Part shown: piece after piece, positions 1 to 7,759 of the stretch
Position numbering within the stretch: position 1 is the stretch's first letter
Layout of the letters: each line of letters opens with the position of its first letter
Assembly: GCA_023666275.1 (NCBI GenBank)
Contig: JAMPCJ010000003.1
Location: forward strand, 186,001 to 250,000
Length of the DNA: 64,000 nucleotides
From: Treponema brennaborense
GTDB lineage: Bacteria > Spirochaetota > Spirochaetia > Treponematales > Treponemataceae
Direction: 5' to 3'
Position numbers and translations under genes: made by a program
Notes under the pieces: model-generated
What the model was told of the DNA's origin: nothing
Seen by the model: only the letters and a program-made list of their open reading frames with translations
The model's database searches: none

Positions 1-2
1 AA

Positions 3-1475
3 TCGGGCGCGGAGTCCGTGGAAATTTATCTGACGCAGACATTTATACCGCGCCTGTACCGCCTGAACTGGCAGACAATGCGCGGGGAACTTTTGTGGAA
101 CGGCGGCATGAAAAACGCCACGTATGACGGACTTGTGTATCTTCCCTCGTCAGACGGAAGCCCGAAACTTATGTGCGCGCGTTCCGGCGGATTCAGCAAA
201 TTCGATTTGCAGACACATGAAATGACGGATAACGCCGCCGCTGCTTTTTTATGGAAGAAATATATAGACCGTGCGGAATATCATCCGAACTGCGCGTATT
301 TTTACCGCGGCATGACATCTTCCGAAAACGATGCGGCGCTTTCGGAATTATGGCTTTTGTATCCGGACGTGTACAACACCAAATACGGAACACTGCTCAC
401 GGATAAAAAATGCCTGTATATTCCGCCGTATCAGGCGAGCGTCGCTTCCAAATTGGAAGAACATATTGCGACTATCAAAAAAAACAAGCTGAACGGCGCC
501 GTTATCGATATGAAAGACGACTACGGGTATCTGCGCTACGACACAAAAGATCCGCTGGTGCTTGAAAAAGGAATGACAAGCCGCTATGCGGTGCAGCTTG
601 AATCGATGATCAGCCGCTTAAAAAAAGAAAATTTGTATTTAATTGCGCGTCTTGTCGTTTTCAAAGACAAAACGCTTGCCGGCTATAAGGGAAAAAAATA
701 CGCCGTATGGGATTCCCGCAGAAACGATCAATGGCTCGGCATAAAAGGATATACGCAAGTCAAAGATGACGACGGCGCCGTAATACGAACGGAAACAAAT
801 TATTACGACGAAGTATGGGTCGATCCGTACTGCGAAGAAGTGTGGGAATATAATATCGCCGTTGCGCGGGAATTGATTGCGCGCGGCTTTGATGAAATTC
901 AGTTTGATTACATCCGTTTTCCTACGGACGGCAGAAATATCCAAAATGCTCAATACCGCTGGCGCGATAAATCCATGGATATGGAAAGCGCGCTTATTTC
1001 CTTTTTGTCGTATGCGCGGGAACATCTTGATGCTCCTATCGGCATTGATATTTACGGCGCAAACGGATGGTACCGCAGCGGTGCGCGCACCGGACAGGAT
1101 GTGGAACTGCTTGCGCGGTATGTGGACTTGATTCATCCGATGCTGTATCCGAGCCATTTCGAACAGCCGTTTCTCGCTTATCAGCCTGCTTCGGAACGTC
1201 CGTACCGCGTATATTATTTCGGCACATACCGCAATACCGTTATCGGAAGACATACCGTTATTGTCCGTCCCTGGGTGCAGGCGTTTTATCTGCCCGTGTC
1301 TTATGACAAGCAGTATTACAACGCCGATTATGTGCGCCGCGAAGTTTTCGGCGTGCGCGATTCCGTGAACAACGGATATTTGTACTGGAATAATTCCGGC
1401 AGATACGACGACATCAGCGCCGATCCGGAAGAAACGGAACCGTATTTGTACAACGGCGGCGAACCGCATCGTTAA
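3..1475 (+). CDS. DUF4015-family putative glycoside hydrolase, 5' end outside window
   Basis: The frame is open to the first base, so the gene almost certainly begins before the window; the GTG at 18 is only the first possible start seen. The second half resembles the DUF4015 (PF13200) putative glycosyl hydrolase family. Visible elements are KLNGAVIDMKDDYGYLRYD, IARLVVFKDK, the strand FDEIQFDYIRFPTDG with its paired acidic residues, and a late IGIDIYGANG...DLIHPMLYPSHF segment, all typical of a TIM-barrel hydrolase. The first ~125 residues contain repeated aromatic strands and may be a separate beta-rich domain. The protein is probably exported, but the signal peptide would lie upstream. The substrate is unknown. 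The PAP2 gene follows after 25 nt in the same direction. Confidence 0.75.
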   Translation, partial: SGAESVEIYLTQTFIPRLYRLNWQTMRGELLWNGGMKNATYDGLVYLPSSDGSPKLMCARSGGFSKFDLQTHEMTDNAAAAFLWKKYIDRAEYHPNCAYFYRGMTSSENDAALSELWLLYPDVYNTKYGTLLTDKKCLYIPPYQASVASKLEEHIATIKKNKLNGAVIDMKDDYGYLRYDTKDPLVLEKGMTSRYAVQLESMISRLKKENLYLIARLVVFKDKTLAGYKGKKYAVWDSRRNDQWLGIKGYTQVKDDDGAVIRTETNYYDEVWVDPYCEEVWEYNIAVARELIARGFDEIQFDYIRFPTDGRNIQNAQYRWRDKSMDMESALISFLSYAREHLDAPIGIDIYGANGWYRSGARTGQDVELLARYVDLIHPMLYPSHFEQPFLAYQPASERPYRVYYFGTYRNTVIGRHTVIVRPWVQAFYLPVSYDKQYYNADYVRREVFGVRDSVNNGYLYWNNSGRYDDISADPEETEPYLYNGGEPHR

Positions 1476-1500
1476 AAGCGGAAAGCAAGAGGCGAAGAAA

Positions 1501-2382
1501 ATGGACTGGGTGTACGAATGGGGACTTTCGGTAATACGCGTTTTTCAGAGCAATACGCATCCGCTGCTTGTTTCGGCGGTAAAAGCCGTTACATGCCTGG
1601 GCGCGCCTGAAGCGTATTTAATCGTCATTCCGATGATATTTTGGTGTTTGGACGCCAAGAAAGGGATTAAGCTGGGCATGTTTTCGCTGATTGCCGTTAT
1701 GCTGAATATCGGAATCAAACAAGTACTGCGCGTGGAACGCCCGTTCGTAATCGATCCGACGGTGGCTTTGGCGTATGAAAGCGGATATTCGACGCCTTCC
1801 GCTCATGCAATGGGAATGGCGTTTATCATTCCGTATTCGGCATTTTTATTCCGCTGGAAAAAACAGGCAAAAATAGCGGCGTCTGTTTCGATTCCGCTGC
1901 TTATAGGGCTTACGCGGATATATCTCGGCGTGCATTATCCTTCCGACGTTTTTCTGGGCTGGTGCTGCGGATATTTGTTCGCGGCAGGCGTAATTTTATT
2001 CGAAAAAGATGCGGAACGCCTGCTTGCGCCGCTTCGCTCTTCGGTGAAAATACTTATCGCTGCCGTAATAGCGTTTTTCGGCATTGCCTGGCAGAAAATA
2101 ATGACGCTGCCCGCGGCAATGTTTTTCGGGCTTGTCTGCGGATATATTGTCTGCATGAAAAAAATTCGCTTTGACGCGCGGCGCGGTACACGGATACGGA
2201 AAATTCTGCGCCTGCTTGTCGGATTTGCGTGCCTTGCCGCCGTCGCCGCAGGACAACATTTTTTGTGTCCGCCGCGTACTTCCGATTATTACTTAATAGC
2301 GCGTTTTATCGGCGCGGCGGCAGCCGGTTTTGCCGCGTCGTGCCTTGCGCCCGCCGTATTCAGGCTGCTGAAATTACAGTAA
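1501..2382 (+). CDS. PAP2-family membrane phosphatase
   Basis: This is a 293-residue polytopic membrane protein with the three phosphatase motifs of the PAP2/acidPPc family. They are K-x6-RP (KQVLRVERP), the PSxH block (TPSAHAMG, with Ala where Gly is usual), and the R-x5-H-x3-D block (TRIYLGVHYPSDVF). Such enzymes hydrolyse lipid phosphates such as phosphatidic acid or undecaprenyl pyrophosphate at the outer face of the inner membrane. Three or four further hydrophobic segments follow the last motif, so it is longer than minimal PAP2 proteins. It starts at ATG after a purine-rich GAGGCGAAG. The nearby uppP may give partly redundant lipid-carrier recycling, but the substrate cannot be read from sequence. 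Confidence 0.85.
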   Translation: MDWVYEWGLSVIRVFQSNTHPLLVSAVKAVTCLGAPEAYLIVIPMIFWCLDAKKGIKLGMFSLIAVMLNIGIKQVLRVERPFVIDPTVALAYESGYSTPSAHAMGMAFIIPYSAFLFRWKKQAKIAASVSIPLLIGLTRIYLGVHYPSDVFLGWCCGYLFAAGVILFEKDAERLLAPLRSSVKILIAAVIAFFGIAWQKIMTLPAAMFFGLVCGYIVCMKKIRFDARRGTRIRKILRLLVGFACLAAVAAGQHFLCPPRTSDYYLIARFIGAAAAGFAASCLAPAVFRLLKLQ

Positions 2383-2422
2383 AATTCAGCTGTTTCATTT
2401 TATTACGGAGAAGTGCATTTAT

Positions 2423-3835
2423 ATGGTAACTACGGAAAATTACGCGCCGGAAGAAATGATAGCCGCGATTGCAACGGCGCTTGCGCCGTCCGCGCTTGCC
2501 GTCCTACGGACGTCAGGCAAAGGCGTGATAGAAGCAGTATCGAAGCTTTTTTCCCGCCCGCAGGCGCTGCTTCGCGCACAAGGCAACACGCTTGTGTACG
2601 GCTGGATTCGAGAGCCTGCCGCCGATAAAAAGAAAATCGACGAAGTAATGCTCGCTGTGTACCGCGCGCCGGCAAGCTTTACCGGCGAAGACATGGTTGA
2701 AATATCGTGCCACGGCGGAACCGTCTGCGTGCTCGCCGTCTATGCGCTGCTTTTGAAAAACGGATTTCGCGCGGCGGAACGCGGCGAATTTACGTTCCGT
2801 TCGTTTATCAACGGAAAAACGGATTTGACAAAAGCGGAAGCCGTCCGCGAGATTATCGAAGCAAAAACGGACAGCGGCCGAAGCCGCGCCGCAGGACGCC
2901 TTGCCGGCAGTCTGCACGAACAATTTGCCGCCGTAAAAAAAATGCTCATCGATACCGCCGCCGCAATCGAAGCGGAAATAGAATATCCCGAAGACGAAAA
3001 CGCCGTTGCGGACGCGTTCGATATGACGGATTTGCGCGCGGCGGAAAAACTGCTTGCGGATTTATCCGCATCCTGGGCAAGCGAAAAACTGTATCAAGAC
3101 GGTGCGCGGATAATTTTATGCGGCAGAACAAACGCCGGAAAATCGAGTTTATTCAATACATTGCTGAAAGAAGAGCGCGCCATTGTTTCCGATGCCGCCG
3201 GCACAACGCGCGACTGGCTGGAAAGCTGGATTTCCGTCGACGGAATACCCGCGCGCTTATTCGACACAGCGGGACTGCGCGTTACGGATGATATTGTCGA
3301 ACAGCGCGGCGTTGAAATGACCCGCGGCTTAAGCCGGGACGCGGATATTATTTTGTACGTGCTCGATTCTTCCGCAGGATTGACAAGCGAGGATATGCAG
3401 TATATCCGCGCTTTGCCCGAACGCACGCCGCGCATTATTGTCTGGAACAAAACCGATATATGCGCCGAACGGGCCGGTGCGGTTTGCGGCGAACATACGG
3501 AAACGCTTTGCGCCGAAACGGCGCAGGTTCATATCAGTGCGAAAACCGGCGCAGGCATCGCGATGCTTGTTTCGCAAATCCATTCGATGCTGTGCGGAAA
3601 CAGCGGTTCCGAACGGGAGCAAGCCGGAATCGGTTCCGAGCGCCAAAAACGCGCCGCGGACGAAGCGCTCGATTCCGTGCGGCACGCACTTTTTGCCGCG
3701 GAAAGCGGATACCCGCTTGACGCCGTGGTGCAGGATTTGGAAGACGCGCTTGACGCCTTCGGACGTATAACGGGAGAAACAAGTCCCGACGACATACTGG
3801 AAAGCATTTTTTCGCGCTTCTGTGTAGGGAAATAA
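2423..3835 (+). CDS. mnmE: tRNA modification GTPase MnmE
   Basis: At 470 residues it has the normal MnmE length. The N-terminal tetrahydrofolate-binding domain starts at DTIAAIATA-like sequence (EMIAAIATALAPSALAVLR) and includes the FTGEDMVEISCHGG block. The inserted G domain shows G1 GRTNAGKSSLFNTLL, the switch segment around DAAGTTRDW, DTAGLR (G3) and NKTD (G4). The protein ends in FCVGK, matching the C-x-G-K tail whose cysteine is needed for activity. With MnmG it modifies the wobble U34 of several tRNAs in the cytoplasm. The start chosen is ATG 2423, giving MVTTENYAPEEMIAAIATAL. It is convergent with uppP, 20 nt away. Confidence 0.95.
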   Translation: MVTTENYAPEEMIAAIATALAPSALAVLRTSGKGVIEAVSKLFSRPQALLRAQGNTLVYGWIREPAADKKKIDEVMLAVYRAPASFTGEDMVEISCHGGTVCVLAVYALLLKNGFRAAERGEFTFRSFINGKTDLTKAEAVREIIEAKTDSGRSRAAGRLAGSLHEQFAAVKKMLIDTAAAIEAEIEYPEDENAVADAFDMTDLRAAEKLLADLSASWASEKLYQDGARIILCGRTNAGKSSLFNTLLKEERAIVSDAAGTTRDWLESWISVDGIPARLFDTAGLRVTDDIVEQRGVEMTRGLSRDADIILYVLDSSAGLTSEDMQYIRALPERTPRIIVWNKTDICAERAGAVCGEHTETLCAETAQVHISAKTGAGIAMLVSQIHSMLCGNSGSEREQAGIGSERQKRAADEALDSVRHALFAAESGYPLDAVVQDLEDALDAFGRITGETSPDDILESIFSRFCVGK

Positions 3836-3855
3836 TAAGAAGAAAATAATGCGGA

Positions 3856-4758
3856 CTACAAAAACAAAAAACCTGCCGCGGCAAGCGGAATAAGATACCA
3901 GGCAAACCAGGCAAGCTTTCCGTTTTGAACAAGCTTCAAAAGTCCTTTTAACGCCAGACAGCCGGAAACGAATGCCGCCAGACAGCCCGCGGCAAGCGCC
4001 ACTGCGCTGACCGACGATGCAAGTTCCGCCAAATCTTTCAGTTCAAGCAGGAACGCGCCGACAACGGCGGGAATGGAAATCAAAAACGAAAATTCGCCGG
4101 CGCTTTTTCGGTCCATGCCCGCAAGCAGTGATGCCGAAATGGTAATGCCCGAACGGGATATGCCCGGCAGTACGCCGATTCCCTGCGCAAAACCGATGAA
4201 TAATCCCTGTTTTACGGAAATCGGCTGCGGAAAAATCTGCCGCGAGTCTTCCTCTTGAACATGAACAGCCGAAGTATTTGCGCCTTGTGCGTCCGCGTCT
4301 TTCAGGGAGTTTTCCGCCTGAAGCGCGCATCGTTGTTTGTGCGCACGGTTTCCGTAAAACGCCGCGAATATAAGCAGTACGGCGGTAACGGCAAACCCTG
4401 CAAACACGGCTTGCAGCGGCAGCTCCGGAATCAATTTGCTGAATACAAGGCCGAGCACGGCGGTAACGGCGGTGCCTGCAAGAAGTGCCGCAATGACGGA
4501 CAGCGAATTTTTATCCTGCGGCTCCGACTTTTTCAAAATCCACCGTCCGAGCACGCGGAAAAGCAGCGCGATTTTTTTGCGGAATATAATAATTACCGCG
4601 AGCAGCGTTGCAATGTGGAGCGTAACGTCAAACAAAAGAGGAATTTCTTCCAAATGAAATAATTTCTGCGCAACCGCAAGGTGTCCGGAACTCGATATAG
4701 GAAGAAATTCCGCCAAGCCTTGCAGCAGCCCAAGACAAACAGCCTGCAAAATACTCAT
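3856..4758 (-). CDS. uppP: Undecaprenyl-diphosphatase UppP (BacA)
   Basis: This multi-span membrane protein of 300 residues removes a phosphate from undecaprenyl pyrophosphate so the carrier can be reused for peptidoglycan and other surface polymers. The two hallmark regions are present: GLAEFLPISSSGHL near the N-terminus and GISRSGITISASLLAGMD in the second half. It is about 30 residues longer than the common form. The extra length is a polar, unstructured-looking insert around residues 140-175, between membrane segments, just before the QGLFIGFAQGIGVLPGISRSG block. The ATG at 4758 starts directly with the first helix (MSILQAVCLGLLQGLAEF). Confidence 0.93.
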   Translation of the reverse strand: MSILQAVCLGLLQGLAEFLPISSSGHLAVAQKLFHLEEIPLLFDVTLHIATLLAVIIIFRKKIALLFRVLGRWILKKSEPQDKNSLSVIAALLAGTAVTAVLGLVFSKLIPELPLQAVFAGFAVTAVLLIFAAFYGNRAHKQRCALQAENSLKDADAQGANTSAVHVQEEDSRQIFPQPISVKQGLFIGFAQGIGVLPGISRSGITISASLLAGMDRKSAGEFSFLISIPAVVGAFLLELKDLAELASSVSAVALAAGCLAAFVSGCLALKGLLKLVQNGKLAWFAWYLIPLAAAGFLFL

Positions 4759-4897
4759 ACGCCGAGTATAGCATCGGCGCGGGGAAAGGTCTATATCGCA
4801 GAACTTTCTTCTGCCGCCGCGCGTGTTGGGTTGCTTGCGCGCAATTGGCGGGGCGGCAGCATTGCAAAGCGTGTGCGGGGTTACATAATCGCTTTTC

Positions 4898-4926
4898 TTG
4901 TAAGAAATGCGGGAATATAGTAGAAT
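4898..4926 (+). promoter_or_regulatory. Probable sigma-70 promoter of hicBA
   Basis: TTGTAA (4898-4903), a 17-bp spacer and TAGAAT (4921-4926) lie 23 bp before the antitoxin ATG. A GAGGGAGG ribosome site at about 4936-4943 follows. This is a match by eye only. Confidence 0.5.
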
Positions 4927-4949
4927 GTCGTATTGAGGGAGGCGGCTTT

Positions 4950-5168
4950 ATGGAAAAATCTGTTTCAAATCGCAATATTTTGGTAACGCAGGAAGACGAT
5001 TTTTTTGTTGCTAAAGACATTGAAACGAACGTTGCCTCGCAGGGCGGCGACATAAATTCCGCGCTGGCAAATTTGAAAGAAGCACTTGAATTGTACTACG
5101 AAGATTCCGTTGCGGAAGAAGTTCCCGTAAAAAACGCGTTTTTGACCACAATGGAAATTTCGATATAA
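4950..5168 (+). CDS. hicB: HicB-like antitoxin
   Basis: This 72-residue protein has the HicB fold signature: an N-terminal beta segment (ILVTQEDDFFVAKDIETNVASQG) followed by GGDINSALANLKEALELYYED, the helix common to HicB proteins. It should bind and neutralise the neighbouring HicA mRNA interferase and may repress its own promoter. The ATG at 4950 is preferred over an in-frame start 105 nt upstream because GAGGGAGG sits at the right distance and the family begins here. Its stop TAA overlaps the hicA ATG by one base, indicating translational coupling. Antitoxin-first order is one of the two known hic arrangements. Confidence 0.82.
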   Translation: MEKSVSNRNILVTQEDDFFVAKDIETNVASQGGDINSALANLKEALELYYEDSVAEEVPVKNAFLTTMEISI

Positions 5169-5386
5169 TGCCGAGCAAATATCCAATCCTTCCGCCGAAC
5201 GAGATTATCAAAGTCCTTGAAAAAATCGGCTTCCGCTATGTTTCGCAAAAAGGCAGTCATCTGAAATACAGCGACGGTTCGCACGTCGTCATCATTCCCA
5301 ACCACAGTGAAATCGCACGAGGTACGTTGCACAGTATTTTGCAGCAGGCAGGAATCGGCATAGAAACTTTCTTGAAAATGCGTTAG
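5168..5386 (+). CDS. hicA: HicA/YcfA-like mRNA interferase toxin
   Basis: The product is 72 residues, a usual HicA length. It reads LPPNEIIKVLEKIGFRYVSQKGSHLKY, with the catalytic histidine of the GSH motif in place, then VVIIPNHSEIARGTLHSILQQAGI, the standard second half (double-stranded-RNA-binding-like fold). The family cleaves mRNA and tmRNA when free of HicB. The gene overlaps hicB by one base. No disruption is visible, so the pair looks intact. A block of dispersed repeats begins about 10 bp after the stop. Confidence 0.87.
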   Translation: MPSKYPILPPNEIIKVLEKIGFRYVSQKGSHLKYSDGSHVVIIPNHSEIARGTLHSILQQAGIGIETFLKMR

Positions 5387-5393
5387 GCGGCGA

Positions 5394-5556
5394 TATGTCA
5401 TTGCGAACACCGCAAGGTGCGAAGCAATCTCCTGTGGATTGCGCTTTGTTCCGGCTGCGCTCGCAACGACGGGCGGCGCGGGATATGTCGTTGCGAGGAG
5501 GGCGGCGCCAGACGAAGCAAGCCATTTGCTTGCGGCAAGCAACTCATTGCGAGTTT
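5394..5556. repeat. Dispersed repeat block, GTCATTGCGA...GAAGCAATC type
   Basis: ATGTCATTGCGAACACCGC...GTGCGAAGCAATC opens the block. A second unit, ATGTCGTTGCGAGG...GACGAAGCAAGC, and a half unit, ACTCATTGCGAG, follow. The same core recurs at 6677, 9355-9640, 15210 and 15960. The last half unit supplies the stop codon of the DUF2442 gene on the minus strand. Confidence 0.75.
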
Positions 5557-5819
5557 GTCGTGCTGTTGTCGTAAACAAATGTTGCCGAAATGTCGAGCAT
5601 CGGATTCCATTGGAGTGCGAGCCCGTCCAGCAACAGCTGCGCGCTTTTGAACAGCTTCGCATTCGCCGCCAAAGCCGCATAATTCTTTTTTCCGTTGAGC
5701 GTGCTTCGCGAAAAAATACGCTTTTCGGAGTTATCAAAAAGCAGCGTCAAGTCGTCGTCGGTGGCGTTCAGGATTTTTGAGATTTTCGGATATTGAGAAT
5801 AATGCGAAAACGAATTCAT
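5544..5819 (-). CDS. DUF2442-domain protein, copy 1
   Basis: This 91-residue product has the DUF2442 pattern: a first strand pair (YPKISKILNATDDDLTLLFDN), the E-KR-IF turn, a long helix, then LQWNPMLDISATFVYDNS, where the family normally has WPNGADI...LYENS. The ATG at 5819 overlaps the TGA of the upstream DUF4160 frame (ATGA), the normal arrangement for this pair. Its last codons and stop fall inside a dispersed repeat, so the natural 3' end may have been replaced. DUF4160-DUF2442 pairs are often considered toxin-antitoxin-like, but activity is not established here. Confidence 0.65.
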   Translation of the reverse strand: MNSFSHYSQYPKISKILNATDDDLTLLFDNSEKRIFSRSTLNGKKNYAALAANAKLFKSAQLLLDGLALQWNPMLDISATFVYDNSTTNSQ

Positions 5820-6074
5820 TTCAGCGGCTCCAGTTTGAAAAAATTTTGGCTTTCCCACATTCCGAGCAGTTCGGTCCTGTGCAAGTCAATCCAAGTCAAA
5901 ACGCGGGAAATGTTTTTGTAGCCGAAAGCCGCCGCGTCTCCAAGCACCTCGTCGGTTTTAAGTTCGACGGAAATTGCAATATCATTGTACTTCGCGTGAA
6001 TATGCGGCGGATTGTGGTCGTCTCCCAGCCAGCATATAAATCACAATTCCGAAAAACCGCGACAGTTCCAGCAA
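5816..6074 (-). pseudogene. DUF4160-domain gene, copy 1, frameshifted
   Basis: Read on the minus strand, one frame gives LELSRFFGIVIYMLAG and the next frame continues DDHNPPHIHAKYND...VLTWIDLHRTELLGMW...FFKLEPLK and stops at 5816. Together these make a full DUF4160 protein of about 85 residues. The two halves are joined if one G is removed from the GGG at about 6033-6036. No ATG lies in the first frame; the TTG at 6074 is a possible start. Either the gene is broken or the base call is wrong. A neighbouring small frame, 5896-6093, is only the out-of-frame reading of this gene. Confidence 0.75.
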
Positions 6075-6164
6075 TCTGCATCTCTTTTCCCATATTTTAG
6101 CACACTTTTGCATTTTTCCCGACTTCCCGCCGACTCGCAATCGCCGTTTTGGGAAAATAGATTG

Positions 6165-6283
6165 CCGCGCCGCACGCGGCTTGCTTCGTCTGCGTGCGGC
6201 GCGGCGGGCAGGCTCGCAGCAGACGGGGTGCCGTGCAGAAAACTCGCCCTCGGCGCTCAATCGGCGTGCGGGTATATCCCTGC
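6165..6283. repeat. Dispersed repeat, CAGAAAACTCGCCCTCGGCGCTCAA type
   Basis: The block GCCGCACGCGGCTTGCTTCG...GCAGAAAACTCGCCCTCGGC...GCTCAATCGGCGTGCG recurs at 7425-7500 with few changes. A short related piece, GAGTTTTCTGCGAAAACTCGC, lies at 9664. It sits just downstream of DUF2442 copy 2. Confidence 0.65.
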
Positions 6284-6308
6284 ACTTAAAAAAAATAATT
6301 GTACTTTG

Positions 6309-6539
6309 CTATTGTTCCCGCAAAAATTCCGGTGCAAAGTCTAGACCGTTTTTCCAAGTTACCGTGTGTCTTTGAATTGAAAAGTCCTTGAACAAAGCCA
6401 AGTCTTTCAATTCCGAAACGATTTTTCGCCCGTCGGAAAAAACGACGCTTTCCAAATCCACCAACCGCCGCGTTCCGTCATCGAAAGCGATGTCGATTTT
6501 ATATTCGCCGATATATTTTGCGTTTTCAACGTGAAGCAT
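6309..6539 (-). CDS. DUF2442-domain protein, copy 2
   Basis: The product is 76 residues and matches DUF2442 along its length: YIGEYKIDIAFDDGTRRLVDLE, LKDLALFKDFSIQRHTVTWKNG and LDFAPEFL at the end. ATG 6539 is chosen because GGAGGA precedes it by four bases; an upstream in-frame start would lack a ribosome site and lie in the decayed neighbour. The gene directly follows the DUF4160 remnant at 6553, so the partner it should be coupled to is gone. It appears intact but orphaned. Confidence 0.7.
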   Translation of the reverse strand: MLHVENAKYIGEYKIDIAFDDGTRRLVDLESVVFSDGRKIVSELKDLALFKDFSIQRHTVTWKNGLDFAPEFLREQ

Positions 6540-6552
6540 AATTCCTCCGTTC

Positions 6553-6669
6553 CTAAACCAGCGGCAAGATTTTTTCAAATGTGCCGTCTCTTTTCAGCGA
6601 TTCCCAGTTGTTTTGTAACTCGCCTTGATGCAAAAGCGCCCATTCAACCACATAGCCGCAAATTCTAGG
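6553..6669 (-). pseudogene. DUF4160-domain gene, copy 2, 3' fragment
   Basis: The minus strand encodes YVVEWALLHQGELQNNWESL...FEKILPLV and a stop at 6553. This is the C-terminal third of a DUF4160 protein (the usual tail is hE(W/H)..LH..EL..NW). The 5' part is absent: the coding similarity ends at about 6670, exactly where a dispersed GTCATTGCGAACACCG repeat begins. This suggests truncation associated with the repeat. It lies 14 bp before DUF2442 copy 2. Confidence 0.7.
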
Positions 6670-6673
6670 AGGC

Positions 6674-6712
6674 GAGTATGTCATTGCGAACACCGAGAGG
6701 TGTGAAGCAATC
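6674..6712. repeat. Dispersed repeat unit at DUF4160 breakpoint
   Basis: GAGTATGTCATTGCGAACAC...GTGTGAAGCAATCC has the same layout as the unit at 5394: GTCATTGCGAACACCG, a short palindromic spacer, then GAAGCAATC. Confidence 0.7.
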
Positions 6713-6788
6713 CATTAGCCGTGTGGTCGGCGATGGAAACACTGCATGGGAAAATCCGTAAAAAACGTGTTTTTGAGCGTCCGAGAGA

Positions 6789-7064
6789 TTAAATTTGACC
6801 GCTTGCAACTGCTTGGCGAAGCAGTGCATTTACTTTTGTCTGCCACCCTTTGCCGTTTTTTTTAAGGGATTCAAGAATGTCGGCATCAATCCTCATTGTT
6901 ACTGTTTTTTTGACAGGTTTCCAAATATTGCGGTTCACAAGATGACAAGGCTTCATCTGAGCAAGCTGTTCATCTGTAAGAGGCGGAATTTCCGAGCAAT
7001 CAATTTGATCATCGGGTATTGCATTTGCTTCGCACTTAGCAATTATTTCTTCTAAGTTCATCAT
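6789..7064 (-). CDS. brnA: BrnA-family antitoxin
   Basis: This 91-residue protein ends in the BrnA ribbon-helix-helix region: KTVTMRIDADILESLKKNG followed by KGWQTKVNALLRQAV. The N-terminal part, which should embrace the toxin, is acidic (LEEIIAKCEANAIPDDQIDC) with the IPPLTDEQLAQMKP segment seen in the family. BrnA neutralises BrnT and represses the brnTA promoter with it. Two consecutive ATGs (7064, 7061) follow GGGAGA. The start lies inside the end of brnT (29-nt overlap), so the pair is translationally coupled. Confidence 0.85.
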   Translation of the reverse strand: MMNLEEIIAKCEANAIPDDQIDCSEIPPLTDEQLAQMKPCHLVNRNIWKPVKKTVTMRIDADILESLKKNGKGWQTKVNALLRQAVASGQI

Positions 7065-7338
7065 AGTATTTCTCCCTTTCCTTTCGATTTGCCGGACGGG
7101 CGGAAATAATCCGTATATTTCCGCTCCTGTCTGTAAAAAATACCGTCAAGACAAGATATCTCTTGCTCATTCCTATGCACCCATATCTGAGTTCTTCGGA
7201 AGATGAATGCTCTTCGTCAAAAAACTCGATAGAGTTCGGATCTTGAAAAACCTCGGCGGCTTCCTCAAAAGTAATACCGACATTTTGCTTCTTATGCTTT
7301 TTAGCATTGCTTTTAGCTTTTTTCTCGTCCCATTCCAC
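7036..7338 (-). CDS. brnT: BrnT-family ribonuclease toxin
   Basis: The product is 100 residues, the typical BrnT size. It has the family opening MEWDEKKAKSNAKKH, then ITFEEAAEVFQDPNSIEFFD, a central EELRYGCIGMS strand and the closing IRIISARPANRKEREKYY with conserved Arg residues of the RelE-like fold. The first codon is GTG at 7338 (family starts usually read M-x-F/W-E/D-W-D). Toxin-first order and overlap with brnA match characterised brnTA operons. It appears complete. It is surrounded by dispersed repeats on both sides. Confidence 0.87.
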   Translation of the reverse strand: MEWDEKKAKSNAKKHKKQNVGITFEEAAEVFQDPNSIEFFDEEHSSSEELRYGCIGMSKRYLVLTVFFTDRSGNIRIISARPANRKEREKYYDELRRNNC

Positions 7339-7404
7339 TGTATTCAGCCTTTATATGCATATACTATTTTGTATTTACATTTTTGTAAAGCTTTGTTTTA
7401 TTAT

Positions 7405-7500
7405 TTCCGGCGCCGCGATTTCCGCCGCGGCTTGCTTCGCCTGCGCTCGCACCGACGGGCGGCGCGCAGAAAACTCGCCCTCGGCGCTCAACTGCCGTGC
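7405..7500. repeat. Dispersed repeat overlapping the end of DUF2442 copy 3
   Basis: The sequence CGCGGCTTGCTTCGCCTGCG...GCAGAAAACTCGCCCTCGGC...GCTCAACTGCCGTGCGC is a near copy of 6170-6283. The last ten or so bases encode the final residues and stop of DUF2442 copy 3 on the minus strand. Confidence 0.65.
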
Positions 7501-7733
7501 GCTGTGCTCAAATAATACAAATCATCGGGGCAGATGTCTTGTCCGTTTTGCCATTCAACAGTGTTCTCCGAAATTTTGACACTGTTGAAAATGCTTTTGT
7601 CCTTCAGTTCGCCGAACCAGGAGCCGCTAATCAGCGGCTTCACGTCGAAAATTTTTTCCTCGCCGTTGCTAAAGGAAATCCGCAAAAGATAATCTTCAAG
7701 CGGCAAAACTTTTACAGGCTTCGGTCTTGTCAT
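7488..7733 (-). CDS. DUF2442-domain protein, copy 3
   Basis: This is the most canonical of the three copies: 81 residues with VKVLPLEDYLLRISFSNGEE, KIFDVKPLISG, WFGELKDKSIFNSVKISENT and VEWQNGQDICPDDLYYLS. It starts at ATG 7733, 27 bp after the stop of a DUF4160 remnant. The C-terminus (TAHGS) is encoded by a dispersed repeat, so the original end may be lost. Function is unknown; the family is often paired with DUF4160. Confidence 0.75.
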   Translation of the reverse strand: MTRPKPVKVLPLEDYLLRISFSNGEEKIFDVKPLISGSWFGELKDKSIFNSVKISENTVEWQNGQDICPDDLYYLSTAHGS

Positions 7734-7759
7734 GGCGTATCCTTTTGGAAAATCGTAAA

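Noticed and set aside
4845-4949. Longer N-terminus for the HicB antitoxin
   Set aside because: The extension reads promoter and ribosome-site sequence; GAGGGAGG marks ATG 4950.
5896-6093. Small minus-strand open frame with an ATG
   Set aside because: It is the wrong-frame reading of the DUF4160 remnant; the DUF4160 similarity lies in the other two frames.
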